This document shows, one piece after another, positions 43,463 to 54,399 of a stretch of 64,000 bases of DNA; the stretch's first letter is position 1, and every line of letters starts with the position of its first letter. The stretch comes from Closterium sp. NIES-65 (Eukaryota > Streptophyta > Zygnematophyceae > Desmidiales > Closteriaceae). A model generated the notes under the pieces. That model saw nothing but the letters and a program-made list of their open reading frames with translations, did not search any database and had not been told where the DNA came from. Location: positions 2,306,001 to 2,370,000 of the forward strand of contig CANXME010002420.1 in NCBI GenBank assembly GCA_948144175.1. The letters run 5' to 3'. A program made the position numbers and the translations under genes.

Positions 43463-43691
43463 CTTAGAAATGACTCGTTTGCAAAACACAACGAAAGCCA
43501 AATGTTGAAGGTGAAATTTGTATTTCTTGTTCACTGTACACAACCACCACAAGCTCCATGCCACGACTTGAGTAGACCCCCTCCCGCCTCTCGCCTTGTT
43601 CAACTTTAATTTCTCCCTGCACTCTAGCACAATAGTAGCCGCGTCGCGCCTCACTGCACCACGCAACTGTGGTGCTTAGGCTTAGGTGCTT
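43463..43691. other. Unassigned spacer between I and the solo LTR
   Basis: Nothing recognised except ttaggcttaggtgcttagg repeats at the right end, next to the solo LTR. Confidence 0.4.
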
Positions 43692-43696
43692 AGGCT

Positions 43697-43914
43697 TGTC
43701 AGAATTATATATAACTGCATTCAGTTCTAGCTGTAGTGTAGTCATATATTTGTTCTTGCTTGGTGGTGCACCCTTCCTGAACTATAACTTGTACTTGTTT
43801 CTCATATTGCATCACTTTTCTCCTTGGCACAAACCTCTCGACTTCCTCTTGGCCTAGGCTACTAAGCCTAGGCCGCCTTAAATCTCAACTACCTCTTAAG
43901 CTAGTACTGTAACA
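43697..43914 (+). mobile_element. Solo LTR, lineage II (P-like), 218 bp
   Basis: Starts tgtcagaattatatat, ends gtactgtaaca, TSD aggct at 43,692-43,696 and 43,915-43,919. Internal blocks ctgtagtgtag, ggtggtgcacc, ctccttggcacaa and ctaagccta match the P LTR in order. Solo LTRs arise by recombination between the two LTRs of one element. Confidence 0.85.
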
Positions 43915-43989
43915 AGGCTTAGGCGCCTAAGCTTAGGCGCGCTGTGCCGCGCGCGGCGACCAATCCTGATGCACAATCTAGGATGTTTT

Positions 43990-45492
43990 TGTTAAAGTTT
44001 AGAAGAAAGAAGAGGGTTGCACTAGAAGGATGAGGATACAAACAGCAAACCCTAGAAGGGTTGTACTCGCTATAGAGCACCCCAACTACAGGCTAGAGCA
44101 TAAGATAACATTCTGACACACCCCCATAGCCAAAGTGGGGTGTAATCAGTAGAGCAAGCAAAGCAGTACAAGCTCAGGGTGGATCACAATGTCACCACAC
44201 ATTCTGAGCACAAGTTCAAGACGCAATAGTTTAAAGTTCACAATTATGAGCAAAGCTAGTGGTAGTCACAACGGGCAAGTGAGGAGGAGGAGAGAGAGTG
44301 AGAGGACAGGAGATAGGAGGCGACGGCTGAAGCTGCAGACACACGGGCAACAGGAGGCACACTGGCACAGCGGCTACCGGAACAACGCTCCGGACTACTG
44401 GAGTAACTGGCCCCGCGGCTAAAGTAGCGGCAGACGAGCAACGGACCCACGGGCGACTGGCACAGCTGGCTACGACTGGGCTACCGGAGCTACTCCCCGG
44501 ACTACAGGTGCTGCTGGCAACATGACGGCAACCTCCATTCAACTTCCCCAAACTGTCCCACTCCCCCTGGCACACACCCGCTGCTACACCGCTGGCTCCA
44601 CTCCCCCTTCACCCCCCCTTAGTACCACTCCACCGGCTCCAACACGTCCACCCCCCCTCAGCGACAGATGCAGCACAGGGAGACGGAGGAGGAGGAGGAG
44701 CAGGGAACGGCACACAGTGAGGTCACCCCCATACCCCTCACCCCCAAACCCTAGTTCAGGAGAATGGGGAGTAGGAGGGGTGGGGCGCCAGTAGAAGCAC
44801 GGGGGGACAGCGGGGAGGGCAGGGGCAGCGAGGAACGGGCCCACCACGGGCCTGGTACAGACGCCCGAGCCGCGCGCAGGCGGCCCAAGCCGCGCGCGGG
44901 CCTGGCGCCGTCTGTACAGGCCGCGCGCGGGCCTGGCGCCGCTCGTACGGGTCGCGCGCGGGCCTGGCGCAGCCCGTACGGGCCGCACGCGGGCCTGGCG
45001 CAGCCCGTACGGGCCGCGCGCTGCTTGCACGGGCCGCGTGCAGGCCACGACGGGCGACGGGGGGCGACGCGCGGGTCCCCGTCGCCCGTCGCGGCGCCTC
45101 CAGAGGGCGACGCGCCAAATGACGGGGTAGAAGCCCGCCGCACGCCTCGGGGCGCACAGCGGGCAGAGAACCGCCACGCGCCTCGGGGCGCACGGCGGGC
45201 AGAAAAACCGCCGCGCACCTCGGGGCGCACGGCGGGAAGAAAAACTGCCGCACGCCACGGGACGTGCGGCACAGAGAGTAGCAGTAGTAGTTGCAGCGGA
45301 AGCAACGAGGTGGTGAGCCCACCCATAGGATCGATCCAAGGGGATCGACCTTCTCAGATAGCATGTTAAAGTTTAGAAGAAAGAAGAGGGTTGCACTAGC
45401 AAGGATGAGGATACAAATAGCAAACCCTAGAAGGGTTGTACTCGCTATAGAGCACCCCACTACAGGCGAGAGCATAAGATAACATTCTGACA
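43990..45492 (-). mobile_element. Element J: short non-coding LTR element, looks whole
   Basis: 1503 bp. LTRs 43,990-44,118 and 45,364-45,492 (129 bp, about 4 differences), TSD gtttt (43,985-43,989 and 45,493-45,497). Leader repeats of 36-37 bp (cctcggggcgcac at 45,145, 45,181 and 45,218) are the same family as in H. 3' UTR as in H. PBS TGCTATCTGAGAAGG. No coding capacity; the GC-rich interior leaves long chance open frames. Confidence 0.9.
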
Positions 45493-45497
45493 GTTTT

Positions 45498-45610
45498 GTG
45501 TCGAGTCTTCAATAACATTTCGGGATAACGACATAACGGCAATTGAATCTATATAATACAAATCAAGAATGATTAGCCATGCGTTGAACTCCTTGCTCCA
45601 CAGGTCTGTC
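45498..45610. other. Unassigned spacer between J and K
   Basis: 113 bp, nothing recognised. Confidence 0.4.
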
Positions 45611-45615
45611 CCCGC

Positions 45616-45744
45616 TGTCGAACTATATGTGCTATAGTCTGTTTAGGCTGTAGTGGGGTAGTCAATATGGGGTACAACACTTTAGGTTTCCTACTTGTAC
45701 TCCTCATGTTGCTCAATGCATCATTCCTTCCTCAGGTTCTCACA
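45616..45744 (+). repeat. 5' LTR of K
   Basis: tgtcgaactatatgtgc to ttctcaca, then the PBS. Lineage-I core (ggctgtagtggggtag, ggggtacaacac). Confidence 0.92.
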
Positions 45745-46733
45745 TGGTATCAGAGCAGGTTCCCTAGTGGGAACGCTTACTAAGGGCCCACCACGATTTC
45801 TTTTCCCTGCCCGGAGCGCGCTTTTCTTTTGCCCGAGTCGCGCCCCGTGTGCCCTACCTACCGTCGCGTCCTAGCCCTTAGCGGCCCGTCCCGCCCTTCC
45901 CAGGCCCCTAGCGGCCCCCTCTCACAGCCCCATCGCCGCCCTGCCGGCCCCGAAGCCGACCCTAGCGGCCCCGTCGCCGCCCTATCGGCCCCGTCGCCGA
46001 CCCTTGCGGCCCAGTCGCCGCCCTGCCGGCCCTGTCGCCGACCCTTGCGGCCCCGTCGCCGCCCTATCGGCCCCGTCGCCGACCCTTGCGGCCCCATCGC
46101 CGCCCTGTCGGCCCCGTCGCCGACCCTTGCGGCCTCGTCGCCGCCCTAAGCGGCCCTGTCGCCGCCCTAGCGGCCCCGTAGCCGCCCTATCGGCCCCGTC
46201 GCCGACCCGTGCGGCCCCGTCGCCGCCCTGTCGGCCACGTCGCCGACCCGTGTCGGCCTCGTCGCTGACCCTTGCGGCCCCATCGCCGCCCTTGCGGCCC
46301 CGTCACCGCCCTCAGCGGCCCCGTCGCCGCCCTAGGCAGCCCTGTCGCCGACCTTCCCGGCCCCGTCGCCGACCCTAAGCGGCCCCGTCGCCGACCCTAC
46401 CGGCCCCGCCGCCGACCCTCGCAGCCCTGTCGCCGCCCTTAGCGGCCTCGCCGCCACCCTTAACGCCCCGTCGCCGTCTCTACCGGCCCCTTCCGCGCCG
46501 CCCAGCAGCAGAGCCGCCGAGCCGCCCAGCAGCCGAGCCGCCGAGCCGCCCAGCAGCCGAACCGCCGAGCCGCCCAGCAGCCGAGCCGCCGAGCCGCCCA
46601 GCAGCCGAGCCGCCGAGCCGTCCAGCCGCCAAGCCGCCCAGCAGCCGAGCCGCCGAGCCGCCCTTTCTTCCGGCGCGCCCCGGCCCTACTTCATTGGACT
46701 AGTAAGCTCACTCCCTAATAGGCCACTGCAGTT
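45745..46733 (+). repeat. Element K leader: GC-rich repeats
   Basis: From about 45,940 to 46,490 ggccccgtcgccgaccct and ggccccgtcgccgccct units alternate at roughly 18- to 36-bp spacing; 46,500-46,660 is built of gccgagccgcccagcagcc (about 31-bp) units. Long open frames here follow from base composition. Ends at the Gag ATG. Confidence 0.78.
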
Positions 46734-48090
46734 ATGGCTACCCCCAGTGTCCTTACCTTTGATACTGAGGGTCGTGCTATTGATTTTGAGGTCTGGGTCG
46801 ATGATCTCCAGCTGTTCTTACAGTGCGATAGGGCGGACGGACTCTCACTGTTCGATCTCACCTCTGGTGTCTCTCCTGTCCCACCTGCTACAGCTGACAG
46901 CACTGTTCGCTCACACTGGGCCACACGCGATGTCGCTGCACGCCTTGCTGTGCGTCCCCACTTACCGACCACTAAGCGTGCGCACTTTAGCCAGTACCAG
47001 AGTGCTCAAACCTTGTACGACGCTGTAATTGCACGCTACTCTTCCCCTACCACTGCTGCGCTTAGCCGCCTCATGCTGCCGTACCTGTTCCGTGAACTTG
47101 CTGCATTTCCCACAGTCGCTGACCTCATTACGCACCTTCGCACTAGTGACACTCGCTACCACGGTGCCCTTCCTGCTGAATTCTGTGCCAAGAACCCCCC
47201 CCCCCATGTACATCACCCTCTACTACATAGTCACCCGGCTCCCTGACTCCCTTCGCTTAGTCAGGGACCACTTCCTCTCAGTTTGCCCCACCACACTCAC
47301 TGTTAACCTCCTCGAGGAGCGCCTCCTAGCAGCAGAGAAGAGCATACTCGCTGTAGGAGCCTCTCGTGGTGAACACCGCACCCCCGTCTTTGAGGGGTGT
47401 TCTCCCTACCCCCTCTTGCCCTCTGTTGCTTCTGCTGCTGCGGCCGACCTCGTTGGTTTCGAGTCGGTCGGCGCTGCCTCTGTCCCTAGCGGGAGACGCC
47501 GCACCGGTAAGGGCAAGGGGGGCAAGGGCGTTGGGGGGGCCCGTGGGGGCAGTGGAGGTGGTGGTGGAGGCAGTGGAGGGGGTGGGGGTGGTGGTGGGAC
47601 TGGTGGTGGGGGTGGAGGTGTCGGTGGCAGCAATGGAGGCGGAGGAGGCGGCGGTTGTGGCGGAGGGAGCGGAGGCGGAGGCGGTAGCGGAGGCGGCGGA
47701 GGTGGCGGAGGTGGCGGTGGAGCTGGTCACGGCTCTGCGCAGAGGAGTGCCTCCGGTGGTGGTCCACGCCAGCAGCAGCAGCGCGGTCGTGAGACCCTGT
47801 CCCCTCAGCAGCTTCGTGAGTGGTACGCTGCGCATCAGCGGGGTGGGGGTACTGGTCCCTGCACCTACGTCCTTCGTACAGGCGACCGCGCTGGTGAGCA
47901 GTGCGGAGGCCCGCACTCCACCCAGCGCTGCTTCGGCTGCCTGACGGACGCTTGGCGTCATCAGTTCCCTGACTCCTCAGAGATCCCTTGCTGGGGAGAG
48001 CTGTCTAGGGCGGGGGTTGCTATCTTTGATCTTGACTATGATGATATTCTTGGTGCCATGTATGCTCTGACTGTTACCTGTGTGTTCCGC
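46734..48090 (+). pseudogene. Element K: Gag
   Basis: ATG at 46,734 (MATPSVLTFDTEGRAIDFEV, WVDDLQLFLQCD). Capsid-like region VIARYSSPTTAALSRLMLPYLF and YIVTRLPDSLRLVRDHFLSVCPTTLTV to about 47,480; Gly-rich tract 47,530-47,740; ETLSPQQLREWYAAHQRGG near 47,790; CTYVLRTGDRAGEQCGGPH and STQRCF (CX13CX3HX4C) near 47,860-47,935; tail LSRAGVAIFDLDYDDILGAMYAL. The Cys/His motif takes the usual place of a zinc knuckle. Fossil. Confidence 0.87.
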
Positions 48091-48199
48091 CTGACCTGGG
48101 CATTGAGGCTGCTGCTCTAGGTGCTGGTGAGGCTGCTTCTCCAGGTGCTAGTGCGTCTGCTGCCCCAGGTGCTGGTGAGTCTGCTCTCTCAGGTACTTC

Positions 48200-49640
48200 G
48201 TCGACTCAGGCCTTGCACACCTTCACCCTTGACTCGGGTGCTTCCCGCTCCTCTCGAGACCGCACACCGCTTACGCCGCTTAGTCGGCCGGTTGCGGACT
48301 CCCTGGCGGACCCCTCTGGGGGTCCTGTCCTTGCTAGCTTCTCCACTGTCTTACCATGTCCGGCAGGCCCCTCTGGCACTCTGTCAGGTCTATACCTCCA
48401 CTCGTTCTCTACGAACTTGGTGAGTGGAGCTGATCTATAGGGTCGGGGGGTTGACTAGTTCACACCTGCGAGTCAGCGGGTGACCCACTGTACGTGTGCT
48501 CGGACGGGCCGACACTTGGCCACGTTTACCCGTCAGCCGGGGTCGAGCCTGTACACACTAACCAATGAGTTTCCTCCTGTTCTTGAGTCTGGTCAGGTAG
48601 CTGCGTCGGGTCAGGTGTTTGCTGCTGCGTCCAGGTCTGGTCCTGAGTCTGCGCCCTGCTCGTGTCGTCTCCTGTCCCACCAGACTCTCCTTTGGAACCA
48701 CCGCCTTGGTCACCCCTCCCTGCCTCGTCTCCGAGGCATGGCCTCCCTTGTCCTTGTCTCTGTTTTCCCCTATCCCTCCCTCCCCTACCTCCGGGGCCGG
48801 CCCCTACCTGCGTCCCCTGCGTCGAGGGGCGGCAGCGCGCCGCTCCTCACTCCTCCGAGTTTCCTCCGACAGAGGCTCCTCTGCAGCCTCTTCACATGGA
48901 CGTGTGGGGCCCTGCCCGCGTCCGTGGACAGGGTCACGAGCGTTAATTCCTGTTGGTGGTTGACGACTACTCGCGTTACACCACAGTGTTCCCCTTGAGC
49001 AGCAAGGGTTCCGTCACTGAGGTGCTGATCGACTGGATCCGCGCAGCTCGTCTCCAGCTCAGAGAGAGTTTTGGCTCAGACTTTCCTGTTCTGCGTCTGC
49101 ACTCTGACAAAGGAGGGGAGTTTTCCTCTGCCCGTCTGGGAGCCTTCTGACGTGCACAGGGCATCCGCCAGACCTCTCCCAGAAAAATGGGATTGCAAAG
49201 CGCCGCATTGGCATGGTCATGGACGTCGCTTGTACGTCCATGATCCATGCGGCTGCTCCCCATTTTCTGTGGCCGTTTGCGGTTCAGTACGCGGCGCATC
49301 AGCTCAACCTTCAGCCCCGGGTCTCCTTGCCAGAGACCTCCCCCACCTTGCGGTGGACGGGGAAGGTTGGCGATGCGTCTGCGTTTCGGGTCTGGGGATC
49401 TCGGGCGTTTGTCCGCGACTTGTCTTCGGACAAGCTGTCCCCTCGTGCTGTTCCGTGCGTCTTCCTTGGCTTCCCCCTTGACGCGCCTGGCTGGCGGTTC
49501 TACCACCCCACCTCGCGCCGTGTTTTGTCCTCCCAGGACGTCACCTTTGACGAGTCGGTGCCTTACTACCGTCTCTTCCCCTACCGCACTGCGCGTCCCC
49601 CAGCCGCTGCTCTTCCTTGCGCCCGGTCCTAGCCCGGCAG
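48200..49640 (+). pseudogene. Element K: protease, pre-integrase and integrase
   Basis: HTFTLDSGASRS is the protease site (48,213 on). TLLWNHRLGHPSLPRLRGM and TCVPCVEGRQRAAPHSS form the HHCC head; LHMDVWGPARVRGQGHER, VVDDYSRYTTVFPL and LRLHSDKGGEFSS the first catalytic parts; IHAAAPHFLWPFAVQYAAHQLNL and FRVWGSRAFVRDLSSDKLSPRAVPCVFLGF the C-terminal part to about 49,620. Fossil. Confidence 0.88.
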
Positions 49641-49659
49641 ACCCCCTCCTGCTCAGGGT

Positions 49660-50500
49660 CCTGCCCCGTCAGGTGTGTCCCAGGTAGACGCAGTTGAGCC
49701 TGTCAAGGTAGCTGTTGACTCTCGTGCTGCTAGGGGCGCTGCGCCTGCGGTGCCGGGTCTGTGGGTGCGGAGCCTGGGGGTGCTGAGTCTCGGGGTGCTG
49801 AGCGTGGGGGTGCGGAGCCTGGGGGTGCTGAGCCTGGGGGTGCGGAGCCTGGGGGTGCGGAGCCTGGGGGTGCTAAGCCTGGGGGTGCGGAGCCTGGGGG
49901 AGCTGGGTCTACTCGTGTGGCTTCTGGCGGTGTTTCGTCGAGGTGAGAGCCCCTCTCTCTGCAGGAGCTGCGCGAGTGGTTCGCCCGGCGTTGGAGCCGT
50001 GCTGCTGGAGCTGGAGGTACTACTGTTGCTGCTGGTCCTGGAGGTGCTCGTCCTGGCGGCTCTGGAGCTGCTGGGACTGGGAGTCCTGCTGGGGGTGCTA
50101 CTGGAGCTGGAGCTGCTGGAGCTGGAGCTGGAGCTGCTGGCGGTGCTGGAGCTGACGGTCCTGCTGGAGTTGGTACTACTAGAGCTGCTAGAGCTGGAGC
50201 TGCTGGGGGTGTTGGCGCTGGTGGTTCTGCTGGCGCTGGTGCTTCTGAGGGAGCTCGAGTTTGCGCTGTTGGAGCTGGAGGTACTGCTGGCGCTAGTGCT
50301 GCCGCTGGGGGTACTGGTGCTGTCCCTGCTAGTTCTGGCGGCACTAAGCGGCCGCGGCCATACTTCGTTCCGCTCCTTGAGCAGGTTCTTGGTCTCCAGC
50401 CCTCTACTAATCCTGCTCCTCCCTTCACAGTCTGTCCACTCGCGGTCCACAGTCTGTCCAGTCGCGGTCACAGTTATAGCGTGCCTCCCCCCTGCCTGCT
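49660..50500 (+). repeat. Element K: integrase-RT linker
   Basis: 49,750-49,910 is a 15-bp repeat (agcctgggggtgcgg) reading GGAEP; 49,955-49,990 reads LSLQELREWFARRW; 50,000-50,340 is a ggagctgctggagctgg repeat. Confidence 0.8.
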
Positions 50501-50509
50501 CCTTCTCCC

Positions 50510-52600
50510 TACACTGGTCCTACTGGAGGTCTTGCTGAGCGTCGTGAGCCTGGGTCTCGTCCTACGTCGCCTGTTCGTGCTGCTCGCACTAGTGGTCGTG
50601 CTCCGCGTCCGCGTCCTCCTACGGTCCCCGTCACACAACAGATGGCACTGCGTCCTTCCACTGCTCCTTTGCGTGCCTCGTTGCCGTCTCCTCCAGAGTC
50701 CTCTCTTCCTACTCTTGCTGACCCGGAGTCTGACTCTCTTCGTTCTGCCAGTGCTACTGTTACGCGTCTCCTGGCTACTGTTATCACTGACCCTTCTTTT
50801 GAGTCCACTGCTGCGTCTGCCTTAGTTGCTGAGCTTGTCAACTTTGATGCTCACTGTCGTCTAGACTACGCTGCTAGTCTTGTTGCTGAGTTTGAGTCTC
50901 TCCGTCCTCCGTCCGTCGGGGGTGAGTGTGCTCTTAGCACAGACGTCCTTGAGGACAGGCAGGAGGAGTTCCAGTGTTTTTCTGCTGCCTTGCCTCATCT
51001 CGTGTCCACGCTGATTGCCCCTGAGGGAGATCCGGATGCACCAGACATCCCGACTCCTCAATCGTACGCTGAGGCGATCAAGGGTCCCTACTACTCACAG
51101 TGGAAGTCAGCCATGGACGCAGAGATGGCTTCTTGGAAGTCCACAGGCACCTACGTCGACGAGGTTCCCCCACCTAGGGCGAACATCGTCAGTGGCATGT
51201 GGATTTTCAGGGGTTCTCCGCCTGTCTTCAAGGCGCGTTATGTGGCTCGAGGCTTCAGTCAGCGGCAGGGAGTTGACTACTTTCTGACCTTCTCTCCCAC
51301 CCCGAAGATGACCACTCTTCGGGTGCTGCTGCAGATAGCCGCTCAGCGCGACTACGAGCTTCACTCACTTGACTTCAGCACAGCTTTCCTGCAGGGCAGC
51401 CTGCACGAGGAGATCTAGCTGCGCCGCCCACCTGGCTTCACTGGGTCGTTCCCTCTTGGTACCTAGTGGAGCCTCCGGCGGCCAGTCTACGGTCTCCGCA
51501 AGGCGCCGTGTGAGTGGCACGACACACCGAGGACTACACTTGCGGCTCTTGGGTTTGCTCCTTCTTCTGCAGACCCGTTGCTGTTTCTGCGCACCGACAC
51601 CTCTTTGCCGCCGTTCTACATCCTCGTGTACGTCGACGACTTGGTCTTCGCCACTGCTGACACTGCTGGACTCGCCTACGTGAAGTCCGAGCTGCAGAAG
51701 GGGTACACGTGCACAGACCTGGGTGAATTGCGTAGCTACGTTGGCTTGCAGATCACCCACTACCCTGACTCAGTCACACATGGTGCAGCAGGTCCTTCAG
51801 CGCTTCGGCTTCACGTTCTCCTTGCCTCAGGCCACTCCTCTGCCTACTCGCCACTCGCTCTCAGCTTTGCCTTCGGATGAGTCTGTAGAGCCGAGTGGCC
51901 CGCAACCAGAGCTTGTTGGCTGCCTCATGTACCTGATGACCTGCACACGACCTAACCTAGCATACCCTCTTAGCATCTTGGCACGCTATGTGGCTCCTGG
52001 GAGACACCGACTAGAGCACATGGCTGTAGCGAAGAGGGTGTTGCGCTACTTGTGCAGTACATCGGGCATGGGGCTAGTTCTTGGAGGGCGACGTCCAGTG
52101 GTCCTCACTGGGCACGCAGACGCTTCTTGGGCTGACGACCAGGCTACGCAGCGGTTGTCAGAGGGTTACACCTTCAGCCTTGGTTCCGGCTCTGTCTCGT
52201 GGCGGTCTACCCGCTCGTCTTCTGTTCTCGGCTCCAGCTATGAGGCCGAGATCTACGCAGGGGCCATGGCTGCACAGGAGCTACGCTGGCTCACCTACCT
52301 ACTGACTGACCTTGGAGAGCAGCCTCGTTCTCCTCCATTTTTGTACGTAGACAACAAGGCCATGCTGGCCTTGTGTCGGGAGCACAGACTGGAGCGCAGA
52401 ACGAAGCACATTGCTCTTCGCTACTTCCTTGCTCGTGAGCTGCTGCAGCGCGGTTAGCTGTGGCTTGCTTACGTGGCCTTTGAGGCCAACACTGCTGATA
52501 TCTTAACCAAGGAACTTCCGCCTTGTGATCATCAGCGCTTGTGTAATTTGCTAGGTCTTGTGCCTACTTGGCCTCACTTGCTCACCTCTTGTCTTTGTTT
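50510..52600 (+). pseudogene. Element K: RT and RNase H
   Basis: MALRPSTAPLRASLPSPPESSLPTLADPESDSL, ALSTDVLEDRQEEFQCF, SYAEAIKGPYYSQWKSAMDAEMASW, FKARYVARGFSQRQGVDYF and TLRVLLQIAAQRDYELHSLDFSTAFLQGSLHEEI are RT. FYILVYVDDLVFATAD is the YVDD box. RNase H shows LTGHADASWADDQATQRLSEGYTF, YEAEIYAGAMAAQELRWL, YVDNKAMLALC and FEANTADILTKELPPCDHQ. 52,600-52,815 is the 3' UTR. Fossil. Confidence 0.9.
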
Positions 52601-52825
52601 GTACTGTGATCTATATATACCTGCACTTGCATGCATACTCTTGCTAGGTTGTGATCATCGCCTTGCTTGTTCTTCTTGATGTATAACTCTACTTGTGAAC
52701 TGGCCTTGTGGCCTTGTGCTTGTGCTCAGATTGTGTGGTGACATTGTGATCCACCCTGGGCTTGCCTTGCTTCTCTTGACTGGTCTTGTGACCCCTTGTT
52801 CTCCCCCACTTTGCCTATGGGGGTG

Positions 52826-52955
52826 TGTTGAACTATATGTGCTATAGTCTGTTTAGGCTGTAGTGGGGTAGTCAATATGGGGTACAACACTTTAGGGTCT
52901 CCTACTTGTACTCCTCATGCTGCTCAATGCATCATTCCTTTCTCAGATTCTCACA
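52826..52955 (+). repeat. 3' LTR of K
   Basis: tgttgaactatatgtgc to ttctcaca; PPT just before. Confidence 0.92.
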
Positions 52956-52960
52956 CCTGC

Positions 52961-54394
52961 TTGATCCTCCACATGCAAATGTTTCCAGCGTTACACCTGA
53001 AGACCGCGTTGACGTGAGGGTTATTCGCTCGGGACATTTATCTGGAAAAGGAGGTTAACATAAGAGTTAGTAAAACAACGCCTCAAGAAGCAGTAGCAGG
53101 TTTCTTCAGTTTGAGCAACACTAGTGAAGACGGCCGTTGAGGAGAGAGAGGAGGAGGAGGATGTAAATAACCCAATTCAGTACAGTCCGTTACCGCGCTG
53201 GCTCGTCTAGAGTGCCTAGCAAAGGGAGGGGGAACGAGACAAACTCCATTGCCGTGCCACCACTCCTCTGCTCCAACGCACCGCCGTCTCTCCGTGCCCT
53301 TGTGACGCGCCGCAGCCCCGCCGCGCCACACCACGCCCGCTGGCCCTCCCCGAGGCGGCCCCCGGCCTGCGCAGGTGGGCGGCCGCCGCACCCCCGCCCC
53401 GCGCCGGGCCGCTCCCGCGAGCTCTCCATGGCGCGGCCCCCGGCCTCCGTGTGCGAGCGGACGCTGCGCCCTCGCCCTGCACCCACCAGCCCTACCTTCC
53501 GTAGGCAGGCGACCACCGCGCAGAGCCCACAGACCCTCAATGGCGCAGCCCCCGGCCTTTCGCGGGCGGGCGGCCTCCGCGCCCCCGCGCCACGCCCGCC
53601 GGCACCCCCCGGTGGCCACCGTACCCCGTGGCGGCCTGCATTGCGCCCGCCGGTCCTCCCCGGCGCGGTGTGCGGGCGACCGCTGCGCCCCCGCCCCGTC
53701 CCGTGCTGCGCCCGCGGGCCCTTCCCGGCGCGGCCCCCGGCCTCCGCGGGCGGGCGGGCGGCCGCCGCGCCGCGCCCGCCGGCCCTCCCCGGTGCGGCCC
53801 CCGGCCTCCGCGGGCGGGCGGGCGGGCAGGCGGCCACCGTGTCTCTGCCCTGTCGTGCGCCAGGCGCGACCCCCGGCCGTTGCTGGTAGGCGGGTGTCGC
53901 GCGCACGCGCCACGCAAATCGCAGCTTTCTTTGCACACCTGAAATCATGACCTACATATGCAATTCGGTTTACAATAGGGTTACCTTACTCTTTTCGACT
54001 GGACGCCATGCATATTCGGCTATGTCAAAATACCTAAAACCACAATCTTATATACACAAAGCAAAAGTTATAATCTCTACCGTTCAATACATAAGAAAAG
54101 GGAACACACAACAACAACAAACTACAATCAAACAATAACCTAGAGATTAATTATTAAAAAATTCAAACTTCACCGCTTTCAATTCTAAAAAGCTTGCTTT
54201 CTTTCATGTAGTAATGGCATTGCCTTTTTTTTTTAGTATTTTAAAATCCAAGGAAAATATCAGACTAATGTGCTAACACATTTCAAGGGTTACAAGGGTG
54301 GAAAAAGTGGCTCAACCGTTTGATAATGAGACGTGGGTGGAGGTAATAACCTCATGCCCACGTTTTGTACTAAATCGGGCGTTTGACGCGACTC
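52961..54394. other. Unassigned region with a GC-rich degenerate repeat block
   Basis: 52,961-53,200 and 53,950-54,394 are ordinary or AT-rich with nothing recognised. 53,250-53,930 is extremely GC-rich and built from ggcccccggcctccgcgggc-type units (seen near 53,357, 53,433, 53,542, 53,731 and 53,795; spacing 64-189 bp). All frames are open over long distances; the minus strand gives an Arg/Ala/Gly/Pro-rich 276-residue frame (53,913-53,083) without any recognisable domain, which I do not accept as a gene. Confidence 0.5.
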
Positions 54395-54399
54395 AATAT

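Larger units (their letters stand above)
45616..52955 (+). mobile_element. Element K: Ty1/copia, near full length, broken
   Basis: 7340 bp with LTRs 45,616-45,744 and 52,826-52,955 (129 and 130 bp, five substitutions and one indel, so older than A and G). Flanks cccgc (45,611-45,615) and cctgc (52,956-52,960) fit a 5-bp TSD with one later change. PBS tggtatcagagcaggttccc at 45,745, leader with cccgtcgccgacccttgcgg repeats, Gag, protease, integrase, linker, RT, RNase H, PPT ctatgggggtg (ending 52,825). All copia parts are present in order. Broken, about eight breaks. Confidence 0.92.

Noticed and set aside
44584-45475. Long overlapping open frames in H, I and J as genes
   Set aside because: They follow from GC-rich repeats, overlap on both strands, and show no Gag, integrase or RT motif.
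53083-53913. A 276-residue Arg/Ala/Gly-rich gene on the minus strand
   Set aside because: All frames are open in this GC-rich repeat block and no domain or codon-level signal is visible.
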